Shown here in pieces: positions 42,560 through 54,626 of a DNA stretch of 64,000 nt (positions are counted from its first letter, which is position 1; each line of letters begins with the position of its first letter). The stretch covers positions 35,208,001-35,272,000 of the forward strand of contig CANTUV010000008.1 in NCBI GenBank assembly GCA_947685225.1. The letters are read 5' to 3'. A model generated the notes under the pieces. It searched no databases, had not been told where the DNA came from, and worked only from the letters and a program-made list of their open reading frames with translations. A program made the translations under genes and the position numbers. Source of the DNA: Garcia nutans. Lineage: Eukaryota; Streptophyta; Magnoliopsida; Malpighiales; Euphorbiaceae.

Positions 42560-43712
42560 GCTGTCTTAGGTGCATCTTCCTCTATAACTCTCAATTGATG
42601 GTACCCTGATCTTAGATCAATCTTAGAGAATACTACTGCTCCTTTCAACTGATCAAAGAGATTATCTATTTGGGGCAAAGGATACTTGTTCTTGATGGTC
42701 ACTTTATTCAACTGCCGGTAATCAATGCACAATCTCAAAGTACCATCATTCTTCTTTACAAATAAAACGGGTGCTTCCCATGGAGACACACTAGGGCGAA
42801 CAAACCTTTATCCAACAGCTCCTGCAACTACACCTTCAGCTCTCTCAATTCAGCAGGTGCCATTCGATAAGGAGTAACAGTGATGGGAGTGGTACCAAGT
42901 AACAAATCGATACCAAACTCAACCTCTCTCTCAGAGGGTATCCCTAGCAACTTCTTAGGAAAAATATCTGGAAACTCAGCAACTGTGGGTATATTGTCAA
43001 GCTGGGAATCCACTACTATGGTATCTACAACATGAGCAAGATAAGCCTCACATCCTTTTCGAATCATCCTCCTAGCTGAAACAGCTGAAACAAACATGGA
43101 TGAAAGATGTCTCTGCTTACTAGATACCATCACACTTTTACCATCATAGGCTCTCAGGGTAACACACTTCTTCTGACAGTTTACTATAGCCCCATGCTTA
43201 GATAACCAATCCATGCCTAAAATTAAATCATACTCCTTGAAAGGCGTCTCAATCAAATCACCAAGGAACTCCTCATCTTAAACCACAACTGGACTATTAC
43301 GGTGTACCTTGCTAACTACAATACTATGCCCTAAAGAATTTGTCACCAAAACATCAAATCCTAGGGTCTCAGAATGCAATTCAATCACATGCAAGATAGA
43401 TGCACTAATGTATGAATGAGTTGATCCAGGATCTATCAAAGCAAGAACTGAAGTACCAAATAAAAAAATGTACCAGCAATAAACAGCTGAAGCATCCAGC
43501 TGCCTCTGCATCACATAAACCTGCTGTGATGGTGCTGCCTCATCTGGTCTACTGCCTCTTAATGTAGAACCTCCTCTCTGACCAGACCACGTCTGACCTC
43601 CTCTACTAGAACCTCTGCCTCCATGACCTCCTCTAACACTGGGTCGAGAAGCTACAGTATCAGTCTGTCTATCCTCTGATAGCTCAGGACAATCTCTGAT
43701 GAAATGGTCCAC
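42560..43712 (-). pseudogene. element C zinc knuckle end, protease and RT N-terminal part
   Basis: 43712-43278: MDHFIRDCPE (end of the knuckle) and LALIDPGSTHSYIS (protease). 43256-42828: EYDLILGMDWLSKHGAIV, keeping the Trp lost in B, and FPDIFPKKLLGIPSEREVEF. 42789-42560: APVLFVKKNDGTLRLCIDYR, FSKIDLRSGYHQ, then solo LTR D interrupts. Confidence 0.9.
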
Positions 43713-44733
43713 CTATCTTCCAACAAACACACCCATGTGCCCTACCACAATGGACACATGTAGGTGGAGCAGACCTCTGAACCACTAGTGTCAGTGCACT
43801 AGCCATAGAAACTGTTGGTCTCGATCTCTGCCTCTGCTACTGTACTAGCCTACCAGGTTGCCTCTAGCTCCCGCTGAATCTCAAAAAATATCCTCCTCAG
43901 CCTCTCTTCACATATGAAGATCCTGCCTCAAACCGTGGTCTCCTAACTCTGGTCTCCTCATCCCTAGCAGCTGATGCAATACCCTGTGCTCTCTCAACAC
44001 TCATGGTAGCTGCAACCAACTTGGAAAAATCTTGATACTGGGAGCCTGTGATAATACACATGATAGAGGGTCTCAACCCCTCCTCAAATCTCCTACACCG
44101 GTCTATCTCATCTTAAATATTCTTGCTAGCATAATGACTCAATCGGATAAACTGGATCTCATACTCTGTCACTGTTCGGTTATCCTATCTCAAATTCAGG
44201 AATTCCATCTTCTTTGCATCTTTATACTCCCTCAGAGTATACTTCTGCTCAAACTCTCGCAGAAAATCATCATAGGTCAAGGTTGGTGCATCATCCAAAG
44301 CATGTGGAACTATCTTACACCAATCATACGCATCCCTCTGTAAAAGAGATCTAGCATAATCAAACTTTTCTTCTGGAGTAGCCTGCAGCTGGATGAATAC
44401 TCTTTGGACTCTACCTAGCCACTGCTCAGCTACAGCAGGATCTGTAGTACCCATAAAGTCCTTAGCTCCAAACTTTCTCAACTTATCATATTGCCTCATC
44501 GGTACTTGCAGTTGCTACTGCGGTAGCGGCGGTTGCTGAACTGGCGCTTGCCTCAACAACTCCACCATATGTCGTACCCAGCTCGGAGGAATCTCATCAA
44601 CAGCTGGTCTCTCTGGCACAGGAGCAGGTGCCCCTCCAGCTAACTCAACTCTCGCTCCATCTCTACCATCAACAGGAGCTACGCTCTCAGCACTACCCTC
44701 AACAGACTGGCGTGACTGAGATGCTATAACCAC
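43713..44733 (-). pseudogene. element C gag
   Basis: 44733-44515 carries the N-terminus (SRQSVEGSAESVAP as in B), 44499-44185 the capsid (YDKLRKFGAKDFMGTTDPAVAEQWL, DYARSLLQRDAYDW). The original ATG appears mutated, and several stops break the C-terminal half. Confidence 0.88.
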
Positions 44734-44739
44734 CTATAT

Positions 44740-44790
44740 CTGTAAACACAACAGAAATTGCTACATTAAAGATCAGAAACTACCAGTGCC
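44740..44790 (-). promoter_or_regulatory. putative 3' splice site upstream of gag in element C
   Basis: Minus strand TTTCTGATCTTTAATG then TTCTGTTGTGTTTACAG (AG at 44741-44740), a few bases from the gag start, mirroring element B. Confidence 0.5.
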
Positions 44791-44877
44791 AATGCATGTA
44801 TCAATTTTAAGAACTATATTTAAAAATTTTCATTTTGTTTCTCTTAAAAGCCACCTAGGTTGAGAACCTCAAACCTA

Positions 44878-44890
44878 GGCGCCTATACCA
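44878..44890 (-). promoter_or_regulatory. element C primer-binding site, mutated
   Basis: Minus strand TGGTATAGGCGCC; three differences from TGGTATCAGAGCC. Confidence 0.7.
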
Positions 44891-44897
44891 AAACAAA

Positions 44898-46354
44898 TGT
44901 AACACCCTTAAACCGAATATACATACACTCATATATGTAATATACGTATAGAGGATACAAGAATGTCATACCTATTTAAAAACAATCAAATCATCATTTG
45001 AAAAATCTATATAAACTTAAAACATTTAACTTAAATTATATAAATAATAGAGGAAACATTTCTTGTTAAAAAATGTATGTATCTTCATTACCCAAAAGTT
45101 TATCCAAAACATTTTTAATAAGCACCGGTATATACATATATATACATTAAAATCAATATATGCAAAAATATAAGATTTATACATGCTGGCAGTTTGTCTC
45201 TGATCTTGATGTTCCACTAACAACTCTGATCTCAAAGTCTTAAGCCTAGACTCGACTCGGTCTAGCTGAACTCTCTGGGTCAACCAGATCTACCCTGTCA
45301 CCTGTGCAATGAACCACAATCGCGCTAAGCCAATAGCTTAGTGGTACAAACTTTGATAACAATATAGTCCAAATGTAATGTCAATGCACAACACACATAT
45401 ATATATCACAACTTATAACATTATATCTCATTATATTGCTCAATTGTATCTCAATTCATAATTCACATTAAAGCAAAGACAAGCATGGGCCCAAAAGGAT
45501 GTAATATGCTATTCAAATTTCAAAGTTACTGTTTTGGTCCATAATGACACCTTGTGTCTAGCCCCGTAGGCAATATATCCTTGGATAATCCAACTAGATC
45601 TAAGCTTACGACCGAGTCTTTTCACTCAGTCTAGCTTCAAGGATTTGTTTTTGAGGCTTACAACCCGATTTTCACCCCAAAAACATCAGATTTATTAGTT
45701 GGACCTGGCTTACGACTTGGTCTTTTCACCAGCCCAGCGTTTAGCCCGTAGGCAATTTATAGGCATGTCGCCAAACCCAAAACTCTAAAAATTGAATAAC
45801 ATACTAGGTACACAATATATTTATACTTCTCATTATCAATTTCTTTCATGATTCCATTATTAATTCTTTTCTCATTTTCTCATGATCAAACTTGGCACAT
45901 TGCCTTATTATATCATCTTTTTCTCACTTTTCTCATTTATCTCAATATCAATTCATTACATTTTGTTTTCACATATCTCATCACATTATACCACATTTCT
46001 TTTCATTTACAACACATTACTCAATTACCTTTATACTTCAACATAATTCACATTATGCATTTCATAACATATTTCTCATTCATCAATAATATATTAAGTA
46101 ACTTAACACATTTTCCTACAAAATATGTTAAGTTCCAATGTCATGTAAATGTATGCAATCATTCAAAGTTTGCACTTACCTCTAAAAGCAACAGCACCAC
46201 TTCAACCTCCTCTTCCAAGATATCCCTCTACACTAGGATTGGGTAACTCAATTCTCTTCAAAACCTATTCCAAAGGTGATTATAAATACTCACTTAGTGA
46301 TACACATAAGAAAATAAGAAAGAGAACTATCTAGGGCAAACTCTACACATGGCA
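44898..46354 (-). mobile_element. element C 5' LTR, inner part
   Basis: Homologous to 33294-34770 of the left LTR. Ends at the TGGCA duplication of element F. Confidence 0.85.
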
Positions 46355-46934
46355 TGCCACATCCCAAAGTTTAGGTAGTTGAGTATAAGGCAAGAAGGAC
46401 ATAAATAAGTGGTCAAATAGAGGCTCGAGATAGTCAAAAATAAAATCGGTGTGCAAAGGAGGCCCAACGAGACCAAAAGGTAATTTTTCAAAAGGCCGAG
46501 GACCTAAGTGGAAATTTCTCAAAAGTTAGGGGCAACTATGTAAAATTTAAAATTAAGTGTCGAAAATTCTTAATAGTGCCCATATCCGACCCCGAAAGAA
46601 TATTCTCGAGATTAATCGGGTCATAACCGTGAGTTTCAATTTTTCCCGAAAATTCACGGTTTAAAAGTTACAATTGATTAATCGCTGGAGGGTATTTTGA
46701 TATTTTCACACCCTAGACTATAAAATTATAGCACAAGAAAGTTGAGGGGGTCAAAATATGAATAAAAGGAAGCCTAATGGCTTGCCAAATAAATAAATAA
46801 AAGAAAGAGACATTTGGACCAATGAAAATTAGCCATTTTCCCACTTAAGTGTACCAATGGGAAATCAACACTTACACCAACACATCTTAACCTCTCTTGG
46901 CTGCCATTTGGATCAAAATAAGCTAAGAAAAGAA

Positions 46935-47060
46935 TATAAAAGCCCTCTCTTACATGGTGAACTCGTCCAAACCATAAGAGAAGGAAGAAGGAGGTGATTT
47001 TTCCAAAGTTTAAGGCTTTTGGTTGAAGATTTTGATGACAAATAAGATTATAAGGTAAGA
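46935..47060 (+). promoter_or_regulatory. element F promoter, short leader and splice donor
   Basis: TATAAAAGCCCTCTC is a textbook plant TATA box; about 30 bp later starts a leader of roughly 85-90 nt ending TTATAAG|GTAAGAG at 47054/47055. Confidence 0.6.
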
Positions 47061-48233
47061 GAAACCTATCTCTAGTTTTAATTTCATGGATTAATGGTTA
47101 ATTTAAGAGATTGAAATTAGGGTTCATATAGCTAGATTTGGAGAAAATTCAAGAAATAATTATTTGAAGGATTTGATGAAAGAAATAATGGTGTTTAATG
47201 GTGAAAATAAGCTAGCAACCATTAGAAACATCATAAGATAAGACTATGTCTGTACCTAGGGTTCTTACCTTTGTATATGTGATGTTAAATTTCATAGGAA
47301 ATCAAGGAGACAAGGAAGGAAAGGAAGTGATATAGATAAAGGACTAAGAAAAAGCAAGGTTTGGTACTTTAACTAATTGTTTGTTCATTTTCTTGAAATT
47401 TTTCTGTTTTAGAATTAGTGAAATGCTGTGACTTGTATGATTTTTAATTAAATATAGAAAAATATTCTTGAAGTGAATTTTTGATATGTTGTGCCTCAAT
47501 GCGTCTAGAATGACTGAAAAATATTTTGAGTTGAATTCGGAATGGTTATGATTATGGAAAAATTATTTCTGTTATACCTGCTCTAGGAGGTACCTTGACT
47601 GAGACAGCCATGTTTCCGGATTTTTAATAACATTTAGAAAAATAATCTTCAATTAAATTTTGGATATGTTGTTTTTGGGTGAGTCTAGTATTTGAGAAAA
47701 ATAATTTGGAATCACATTGATTGAATTTAATTTACGGAATTCACAAAATTCAGAACTGCTGCCAGGATGCAGGGCAATTGGAGCAGTCTGGCTGGGTGAA
47801 CTACTTGACCAAGATTTTGTGTCCAGTTTGATCTGAAATTTTAAAGAAATGATTTTAAGATGTAAAAATAAATTCTGTAAAAATTTTAGATTTTTTAGTC
47901 AAGTACATTATTTTATACAATTTTTCAAAATAAGGATCAAGTTGAGTCCAAAACCAGAATTTATTATTCATATGGTCATTTTGCTAATATTCATTTGGTC
48001 ATTTTTCAAAAGTAATCCAATTGATTCCTTATGCATATAAATGAGCATAATATGTTATTAAAATGACAAAATATGATATTTCACGTTGAAAAAATATAAG
48101 AAACATAAGTCAATAATTGTATAATGCATATTCGATTAAGAAATGGCATGAAAATTTTGGCTCCACTGGGTATCTGGGATAGTACTGAGTAGGGTAAGGG
48201 TATGATATATCATACTATATGCAGTGCTACTTT

Positions 48234-48386
48234 AATATAGGACTTCGGTCCGAGTTATATAGGGTGACGACCCAAGCTATATAGGACTTCTGTCTGAGTT
48301 ATATAGGGTGACGACCCGAGCCATATAGGACTTCGGACCGAGTTATATAGGGCAATCGCCCGAGTTATATAGGACTCCGGTCCGAG
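48234..48386 (+). repeat. array of seven 22-bp hairpin units (TTCG loops), element F 5' LTR
   Basis: Each unit is TATATAGG plus a 4-bp-stem tetraloop: GGAC-TTCG-GTCC, GGGT-GACG-ACCC, GGGC-AATC-GCCC or GGAC-TCCG-GTCC, then GAG. Five of the seven pair perfectly. GGCTTTGGCC follows. Confidence 0.8.
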
Positions 48387-48654
48387 GGCTTTGGCCACAG
48401 ATTCCACAGGGCTTGGTCCGCAATTTTTTTAGGGCCACAGCCATAGAATATATATACAGTTGTTTCAGTTAGTTCCTTACCATACTTTAGTCTACCAAAT
48501 TACCTTGTGGAGCGAACTGATAAAATGATAATAACTGAATATATGACATGTATGGATTGTTTTTACTATGATATTATTTTTCAATACGACTCATTTCTTT
48601 TAAAAGTGTATTATGCTTTTATTATTTATTTTCCATAATTAGTTAAAGTACCCA

Positions 48655-48693
48655 CTAAGCAATGCTTAGCGAGTTTAGTTTCTTCTAAACTCG
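48655..48693 (+). promoter_or_regulatory. conserved LTR double hairpin, element F 5' LTR
   Basis: CTAAGC-AAT-GCTTAG directly followed by CGAGTTTAG-TTTCTT-CTAAACTCG (perfect 9 bp), then TAGG. Same in the 3' LTR at 51798-51836. Confidence 0.65.
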
Positions 48694-49181
48694 TAGGTTA
48701 CTAGCAAGGAGCCAGTAGCGAGCAGAGAAGTCCTGTGATCTGTCGGTCATCAACAAACTTAGGTGGTGCTCTTCATTTTGTATTTTGGAATTAGAAACTG
48801 GCATGTACTTATTTGAACAATACAAAGAGATGACTTGATGTAGCATATAAATCTAGTAATGTATAATAACTGTATGGTTTTAAATTGAGTTGGGTTATGA
48901 ATATAGAAGTGTGAATTCTTCTTGCAGGATTGTAGTTGAGGTTATAAGGGTAGATTATTGGGAGTGTGCTTAAGTTGAATTGTGAAACAAAATATTTTTC
49001 AAAAATAAGAAAAATTAGTTTTGTCGACACTTGGGATCTAGAATTTTAAGGGAGACTTCGTCAAAATTTTTGGAAAATTTTTATAAGGAGCATTAAGTAA
49101 GCTGACATAACTAGAGCTCGTATCTCGATGTAGCATTCCTCCTCGGCTTATTCATAGGTCGAAAAGGGGTGTTACAATTTG

Positions 49182-49193
49182 TGGTATCAGAGC
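49182..49193 (+). promoter_or_regulatory. element F primer-binding site
   Basis: TGGTATCAGAGC, 5 nt after the LTR. Confidence 0.9.
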
Positions 49194-49344
49194 ATTGGTT
49201 TAGTCGATTCTGGAAGATAGGTAGTAAGTAAGTAACTATGTGTGCCATGTAAGATAAAGTAAGGAGAAAGTTATATGATGAATAGGTAGATGTACATGCC
49301 AGATAAGAATTGATAATCGAGTTATATGTTGATGAATTAAGCAG

Positions 49345-49367
49345 ATAGCTATTTATGTCAATGTAGG
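49345..49367 (+). promoter_or_regulatory. putative 3' splice site before the gag remnant of element F
   Basis: TTATGTCAATGTAG ends at 49366, one base before ATG 49368. Confidence 0.4.
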
Positions 49368-49487
49368 ATGTCTCTAGATTCGTGGCAAGCTATGGAACAG
49401 GAAACAGAATCCCAAGCCTCCGCACCAATATGTGTTGAGGAAGCCCATGGACCAGGCATAGGGCCAGCAATGTATTTACATGTATGA
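49368..49487 (+). pseudogene. gag N-terminal remnant, 39 codons
   Basis: MSLDSWQAMEQETESQASA... ends at TGA 49485-49487. The start position and the acidic, Ser/Pro-containing composition resemble the gag N-terminus of B. The deletion joins it to a 3' UTR-like TTCCGGGGCGAAAC stretch, comparable to TTCGAGGACGAAATTT in B. Confidence 0.6.
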
Positions 49488-49514
49488 ATAAGTAAGTTCC
49501 GGGGCGAAACTTAA

Positions 49515-49531
49515 ATTAAGGGAGGTAGAAT
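49515..49531 (+). promoter_or_regulatory. element F polypurine tract
   Basis: TTAAGGGAGGTAGAAT before the 3' LTR. Confidence 0.75.
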
Positions 49532-52319
49532 TGTCACATCCCAAAGTTTAGGTAGTCGAGTATTAGGCCAGAATGACATAAATAAGTGGTCAAATAGAGG
49601 CTCGAGATAGTCAAAAACAAAATCGGTGTCGAAAGGAGGCCCGTGAAGTCGACGGGACCTAAAGGTAATTTTTCGAAAGGCCGAGGACCTAAGTGGAAAT
49701 TTCTCAAAAGTTAGGGGCAACTATGTAAACTTAAAAATTAAGTGTCGGAAGTTCTTAATAGTGCCCATATCCAACCTCGGAAGAATATTCTCGAGATTAA
49801 TCGGGTCATAACCGTGAGTTTCAATTTTTCCCGAAAATGCACGGTTTAAAAGTTATAATCGATTAATCGCTGGAGGGTATTTTGATATTTTCACACCCTA
49901 GACTATAAAATTATAGCACAAGAAAGTTGAGGGGGTCAAAATATGAATAAAAGGAAGCCTAATGGCTTGCCAAATAAATAAATAAAAGAAAGAGACATTT
50001 GGACCAATGAAAATTAGCCATTTTCCCACTTAAGTGTACCAATGGGAAATCAACACTTACACCAACACATCTTAACCTCTCTTGGCTGCCATTTGGATCA
50101 AAATAAGCTAAGGAAAGAATATAAAAGCCCTCTCTTACATGGTGAACTCGTCCAAACCATAAGAGAAGGAAGAAGGAGGTGATTTTTCCAAAGTTTAAGG
50201 CTTTTGGTTGAAGATTTTGGTGACAAATAAGATTATAAGGTAAGAGAAACCTATCTCTAGTTTTAATTTCATGGATTAATGGATAATTTAAGAGATTGAA
50301 ATTAGGGTTCATGTAGCTAAATTTGGAGAAAATTCAAGAAATAATTATTTGAAGGATTTGATGAAAGAAATAATGGTGTTTAATGGTGAAAATAAGTTAG
50401 CAACCATTAGAAACATCATAAGATAAGACTATGTCTATACCTAGGGTTCTTACCTTTGTATATGTGATGTTAAATTTCATAGGAAATCAAGGAGACAAGG
50501 AAGGAAAGGAAGTGATATAGATAAAGGACTAAGAAAAAGCAAGGTTTGGTACTTTAACTAATTGTTTGTTCATTTTCTTGAAATTTGTCTGTTTTAGAAT
50601 TAGTGAAATGCTGTGACCTGTATGATTTTTAATTAAATATAGAAAAATTTTCTTGAAGTGAATTTTTGATATGTTGTGCCTCAATGCGTCTAGAATGACT
50701 GAAAAATAGTTTGAATTGAATTCAAAATAGTTATGATTATGGAAAAATTATTTCTATTATACCTGCTCTAGGAGGTACTTTGATTGAGAGAGCCATGTTT
50801 CCGGATTTTTAATAAACTTTAGAAAAATAGTCTTCAATTAAATTTTGGATATGTTGTTTTTTAGTGAGTCTAGTATTTGAAAAAAAATAATTTGGAACCA
50901 CATTGATTGAATTTAAATTATGGAATCCACAAAATTCAGAACTGCTGCCAGGATGCAGGGCAACTGGAGCAGTCTGGTTGGGTGAACTACTTGACCAAGA
51001 TTTTGTATCCAGTTTGATCTGAAATTTTAAAGGAATGATTTTAAGATGTAAAACTAAATTTTGTAAAAATTTTAGAGTTTTTAGTCAAGTACATTATTTT
51101 ATACAATTTTTTAAAATAAGGATCAAGTTGAGTCCAAAACCAGAATTTACTATTCATATGGTCATTTTGCTAATATTCATTTGGTCATTTTTCAAAAGTA
51201 ATCCAATTGATTCCTTATGCATATAAATGAGCATAATATTTTTTTAAAATGAAAAAATATGATATTTCATGTTGAAAAAATATAAGAAACATAAGTCGAT
51301 AATTGTATAATGCATATTCAATTAAGAAATGGCATTAAAATTTTGGCTCCACTGGGTATCTGGGATAGTACTGAGTAGGGTAAGGGTATGATATATCATA
51401 CTATATGCAGTGCTGCTTTAATATAGGACTTCGGTCCAAGTTATATAGGGTGACGACCCGAGCTATATAGGACTTCGGACCGAGTTATATAGGGCAATCG
51501 CCCGAGTTATATAGGACTCTGGTCCGAGGGCTTCGGCCACAGATTCCACAGGGCTTGGTCGGCAATTTTTTTTAGGGCCACAACCTCAGAATATATATAC
51601 AGTTGTTTCAGTTAGTTCCTTACCATACGTTAGTCTACCAAATTACCTTGTGGAGCGAACTGATAAAATGATAATAACTGAATATATGACATGTATGGAT
51701 TATTTTTACTGTGATATTATTTTTCAATACGACTCATTGCTTTTAAAAGTGCATTATGCTTTTATTATTTATTTTCCATAATTAGTTAAAGTACCCACTA
51801 AGCAATGCTTAGCGAGTTTAGTTTCTTCTAAACTCGTAGGTTATTAGCAAGGAGCCAGTAGTGAGCAGAGAAGTCCAGCGATTTGTCAGTCATCAACAAA
51901 CTTAGGTGGTCCTCTTCATTTTGTATTTTGGAATTAGAAACTGGCATGTACTTATTTGAACAATACAAAGAGATAACTTGATGGAGCATATAAATCTAGT
52001 AATGTATAATAACTGTATGGTTTTAAATTGAGTTGGGTTGTGAATATAGAAGTGTGAATTCTTCTTGCAGGATTGTAGTTGAGGTTATAAGGGTGGATTA
52101 TTGGGAGTGTGCTTGAGTTGAATTGTGAAACAAAATATTTTTCAAAAATAAAAAAAATCAGTTTTGTCGACACTTGGGACCTAGAATTTTAAGGGAGACT
52201 CCGTCAAAATTTTTGGAAAATTTTTATAAGGAGCATTAAGTAAGCTGACATAACCAGAGCTCATATCTCGATGTAGCATTCCTCCTTGGCTTATTCATAG
52301 GTCGGGAAGGGGTGTTACA
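49532..52319 (+). mobile_element. element F 3' LTR
   Basis: Same features shifted: TATA 50120-50126, donor 50240, five-unit hairpin array (51420-51529), double hairpin (51798-51836). A few percent divergence from the 5' LTR by eye; two array units fewer. Confidence 0.92.
51420..51529 (+). repeat. array of five 22-bp hairpin units, element F 3' LTR
   Basis: Same units; two (44 bp) fewer than in the 5' LTR. Followed by GGC-TTCG-GCC. Confidence 0.8.
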
Positions 52320-53510
52320 TGGCACGCTCAACAACATGGGCATGTCCATGACTGTGCCCTAAACTTACAACACAGAAGCATTGACACGCTCAGTGACATG
52401 GGCATGCCACTACACGTGTCAATCCCCAACAACATAGTAGCTATGATACACTCAGTGACATGGGCATGTCACTGTTCATGTCAATTATCCTCCAACACAG
52501 TAGCTATGACATGCTCAGTGACATGGGCGTGTCACTTCACGTGTCAATTCTACAACAACACAGAAGCTGTGACATGTTTAGTAACATGGGCGTGTCACTG
52601 ATCGTGTCACCAACACTAAAAATAGAACCATCGACACACTCAAAGGCATGGCTGTGTCACCGGGCGTGTCAGGCCAAAAACCTGATATCGACACAAAAAT
52701 GCCATATCCAACTATTATCCTTCATTACCCTTTTCAACTCCATAATAATAAACCAAAATCCATCATTTTACCACATAGTACTTGTATAAACATCAACACA
52801 AATTAATAAAACACAAAAATACACAATCACAACCATACCTCACAACTCAACAATTACACAATCCACAACTCTTATTCTTTTCACCAAACTTAACACTTTT
52901 TCTTCAATCCAACCCTAAAGTCATAGGAAACTAGACAAAAGAACTTCAAACATACCCAAGATCAACCATAGACACAAACCAGATCAAACATCCAATTAAC
53001 TCATATAACTTCCAAAAGAAATCAAAGAAATAAGTTGGAGACTTACCAAATATGGAGAAAATCCTTAAAATTCCAACTTGATCACTTGAAATCCTTCAAT
53101 TTCTTGAGTTAGCAAGAAGCAAAATCTCTTTCCCTTTGATGGCAATGGTGATGGCCGGCCCTCTTGGAGAAGAAAGCAGAAGAAAATAGTCAATAACCAC
53201 TCCACTAACAACTAACACTCTTAACCACATGAATTTCCCTTCTTTTAATCTCCACCAAGCAATAATAATATTATAATATAATATCATCTTCCACTATCAT
53301 AACATATTAATATCTTAATAGTTTAAAATATCATTTGACCAACTAAACATGTTAACTTGTATATAATGTATATATCTTCATATATACAACATATACACAC
53401 TTCCCTTTTTCCTTTTTCCTTTCTTTTCACTTAATTAAATATATACACTTTTAAATCCTTTAATTAATTTTCAACAATTAATATTTATTGCAACATTTTG
53501 GGATATTACA
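52320..53510 (-). mobile_element. element C 5' LTR, outer part
   Basis: Resumes at the second TGGCA and runs to GGATATTACA. Holds the GACAC...GTGTC array (52326-52675), the GGCCGGCC leader block (near 53154-53161) and, on the minus strand, donor TTTG|GTAAGT with its G at 53046. Confidence 0.85.
52326..52675. repeat. GACAC...GTGTC tandem array, element C 5' LTR
   Basis: About five units of 65 bp with CTCAGTGACATGGGC and GTGTCAATT cores; counterpart of 34782-35075. Confidence 0.75.
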
Positions 53511-54626
53511 TGTACATTAATGAAAATTGATGAATTATATTGAACTAAGGCAATTATGCATGGTTATAAAAAGAAAAGAGTAAATGAGACAATGTGAAAG
53601 AAATGGACCATGAAAATGTGTTTGATATGTGTGTTGTCTTATATAGTATCATATTCCAGAGTTTTGTGCTTGGTGGCATGCCTATGATTTGCCTTCGAGC
53701 TAGACGCTGGACCTCACCATTTTATGATTTGCCTTCGGGCTACATGCTGGACACCACTTGTATTGCCTTCGGGCTAGACGCAAGGCTTCAATAGGCTAAA
53801 ACATTAACTCTAGAATTTGAATATTATATAGGGTTATTTGGGCCCAATGCATGTGAACATAACATATGATGGTTTCTAATAAATAAAATATATAAGTTTC
53901 ATCATGTATTTGATTGTCATATTGTGAATTGAAAAGTAAAGATATTTTGCATTGCATTGCTCTTTTAATTTTCCTTTTATATCAAAGTACATACTACTAA
54001 GCTTTCGAGCTTAGCACGGTAGTTTATATCCTATAGATATTAGAATTGTAGACCGGAATGATTTGGACTATGAGTGGAATTTGAAGTTTGAGTTATGCCA
54101 TGAGACCTGAACTTGGTGTTGGATTGCATATCATGCAGATATATATATTTAGAGATATACTTATATATACTAGTATTTGTCAACTATATTATATGTATTT
54201 GTATATTTATGAATATGATTATGCAATTATAATTTGTAAATGTAAACAATTTATATTTTCATATATTTGTAAATTACTTAAAAATGAAGGAATAAATATT
54301 TGGAGAAATTATTGAGTATTGTGATGATAAAGATACTGGACATGCTTTTCAATGGCCAAGTTGTGTGATTTTGGTATTGAATTTATTGAAATTATAGATA
54401 GAACTCTGGCGAATTTTTCTTAGAGATTTTCTTATAAAAATTTTCTAAAACACTAAATTTAAATGTATTTATTTAATAAGTTTGTCTATTTGTTATGTAA
54501 TTATTTTAATAATTGAGTATATAAGGTTTCCACAGGCAATTATGATGGTACTCTTTTATCTTGCATATGTACATTACATATACGGAGTATGTATACTATA
54601 CGCTCATAAGGTATATGGGTGTTACA
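53511..54626 (+). mobile_element. element A: 5' LTR, part 3 of 3
   Basis: Resumes after element C and carries, in the expected order, a TGCCTTCGGGCTAGACGCTGG array, the GGGCCCAATGCATG motif, the double hairpin (53997-54014) and the LTR end GGGTGTTACA. A PBS follows at 54634-54646 (TGGCATTAGAGCC, two changes from consensus). Confidence 0.75.
53997..54014 (+). promoter_or_regulatory. conserved LTR hairpin 1, LTR A
   Basis: CTAAGCT-TTCG-AGCTTAG, perfect 7-bp stem. Hairpin 2 is degenerate here but intact in the related fragment at 55490-55510. Confidence 0.6.

Larger units (their letters stand above)
46355..49176 (+). mobile_element. element F 5' LTR
   Basis: TATA box TATAAAA at 46935-46941, leader, donor AAG|GTAAGA (47055), seven-unit hairpin array (48234-48386), double hairpin (48655-48693), LTR end. 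Confidence 0.92.
46355..52319 (+). mobile_element. element F: two long LTRs with only 355 bp between, TSD TGGCA
   Basis: LTRs of 2822 bp (46355-49176) and 2788 bp (49532-52319) flank a 355-bp core with PBS, 39 gag codons and PPT. TGGCA flanks the whole (46350-46354, 52320-52324). LTR ends TGCCACATCCC or TGTCACATCCC and GGGGTGTTACA place it near the Tekay families, but the sequence is clearly distinct. Nearly all of gag-pol has been deleted. Confidence 0.92.
33294..53510 (-). mobile_element. element C: older Tekay-type retrotransposon, minus strand, hit by D (with a LINE) and F
   Basis: Same family architecture as B, inverted: 5' LTR on the right (44898-53510, split by F), PBS 44878-44890, gag/protease, RT split by solo LTR D, RNase H, integrase, PPT, 3' LTR on the left (33294-35191). 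Its flanks CGTAT and TGTAC match at three of five bases; the expected duplication may have decayed. Many stops show it is older than B. Confidence 0.88.

Noticed and set aside
47849..48040. 63-codon frame conserved between both element F LTRs (also 51035-51226)
   Set aside because: Conserved only because the LTRs are copies; AT-rich Phe/Ile/Lys translation without features.
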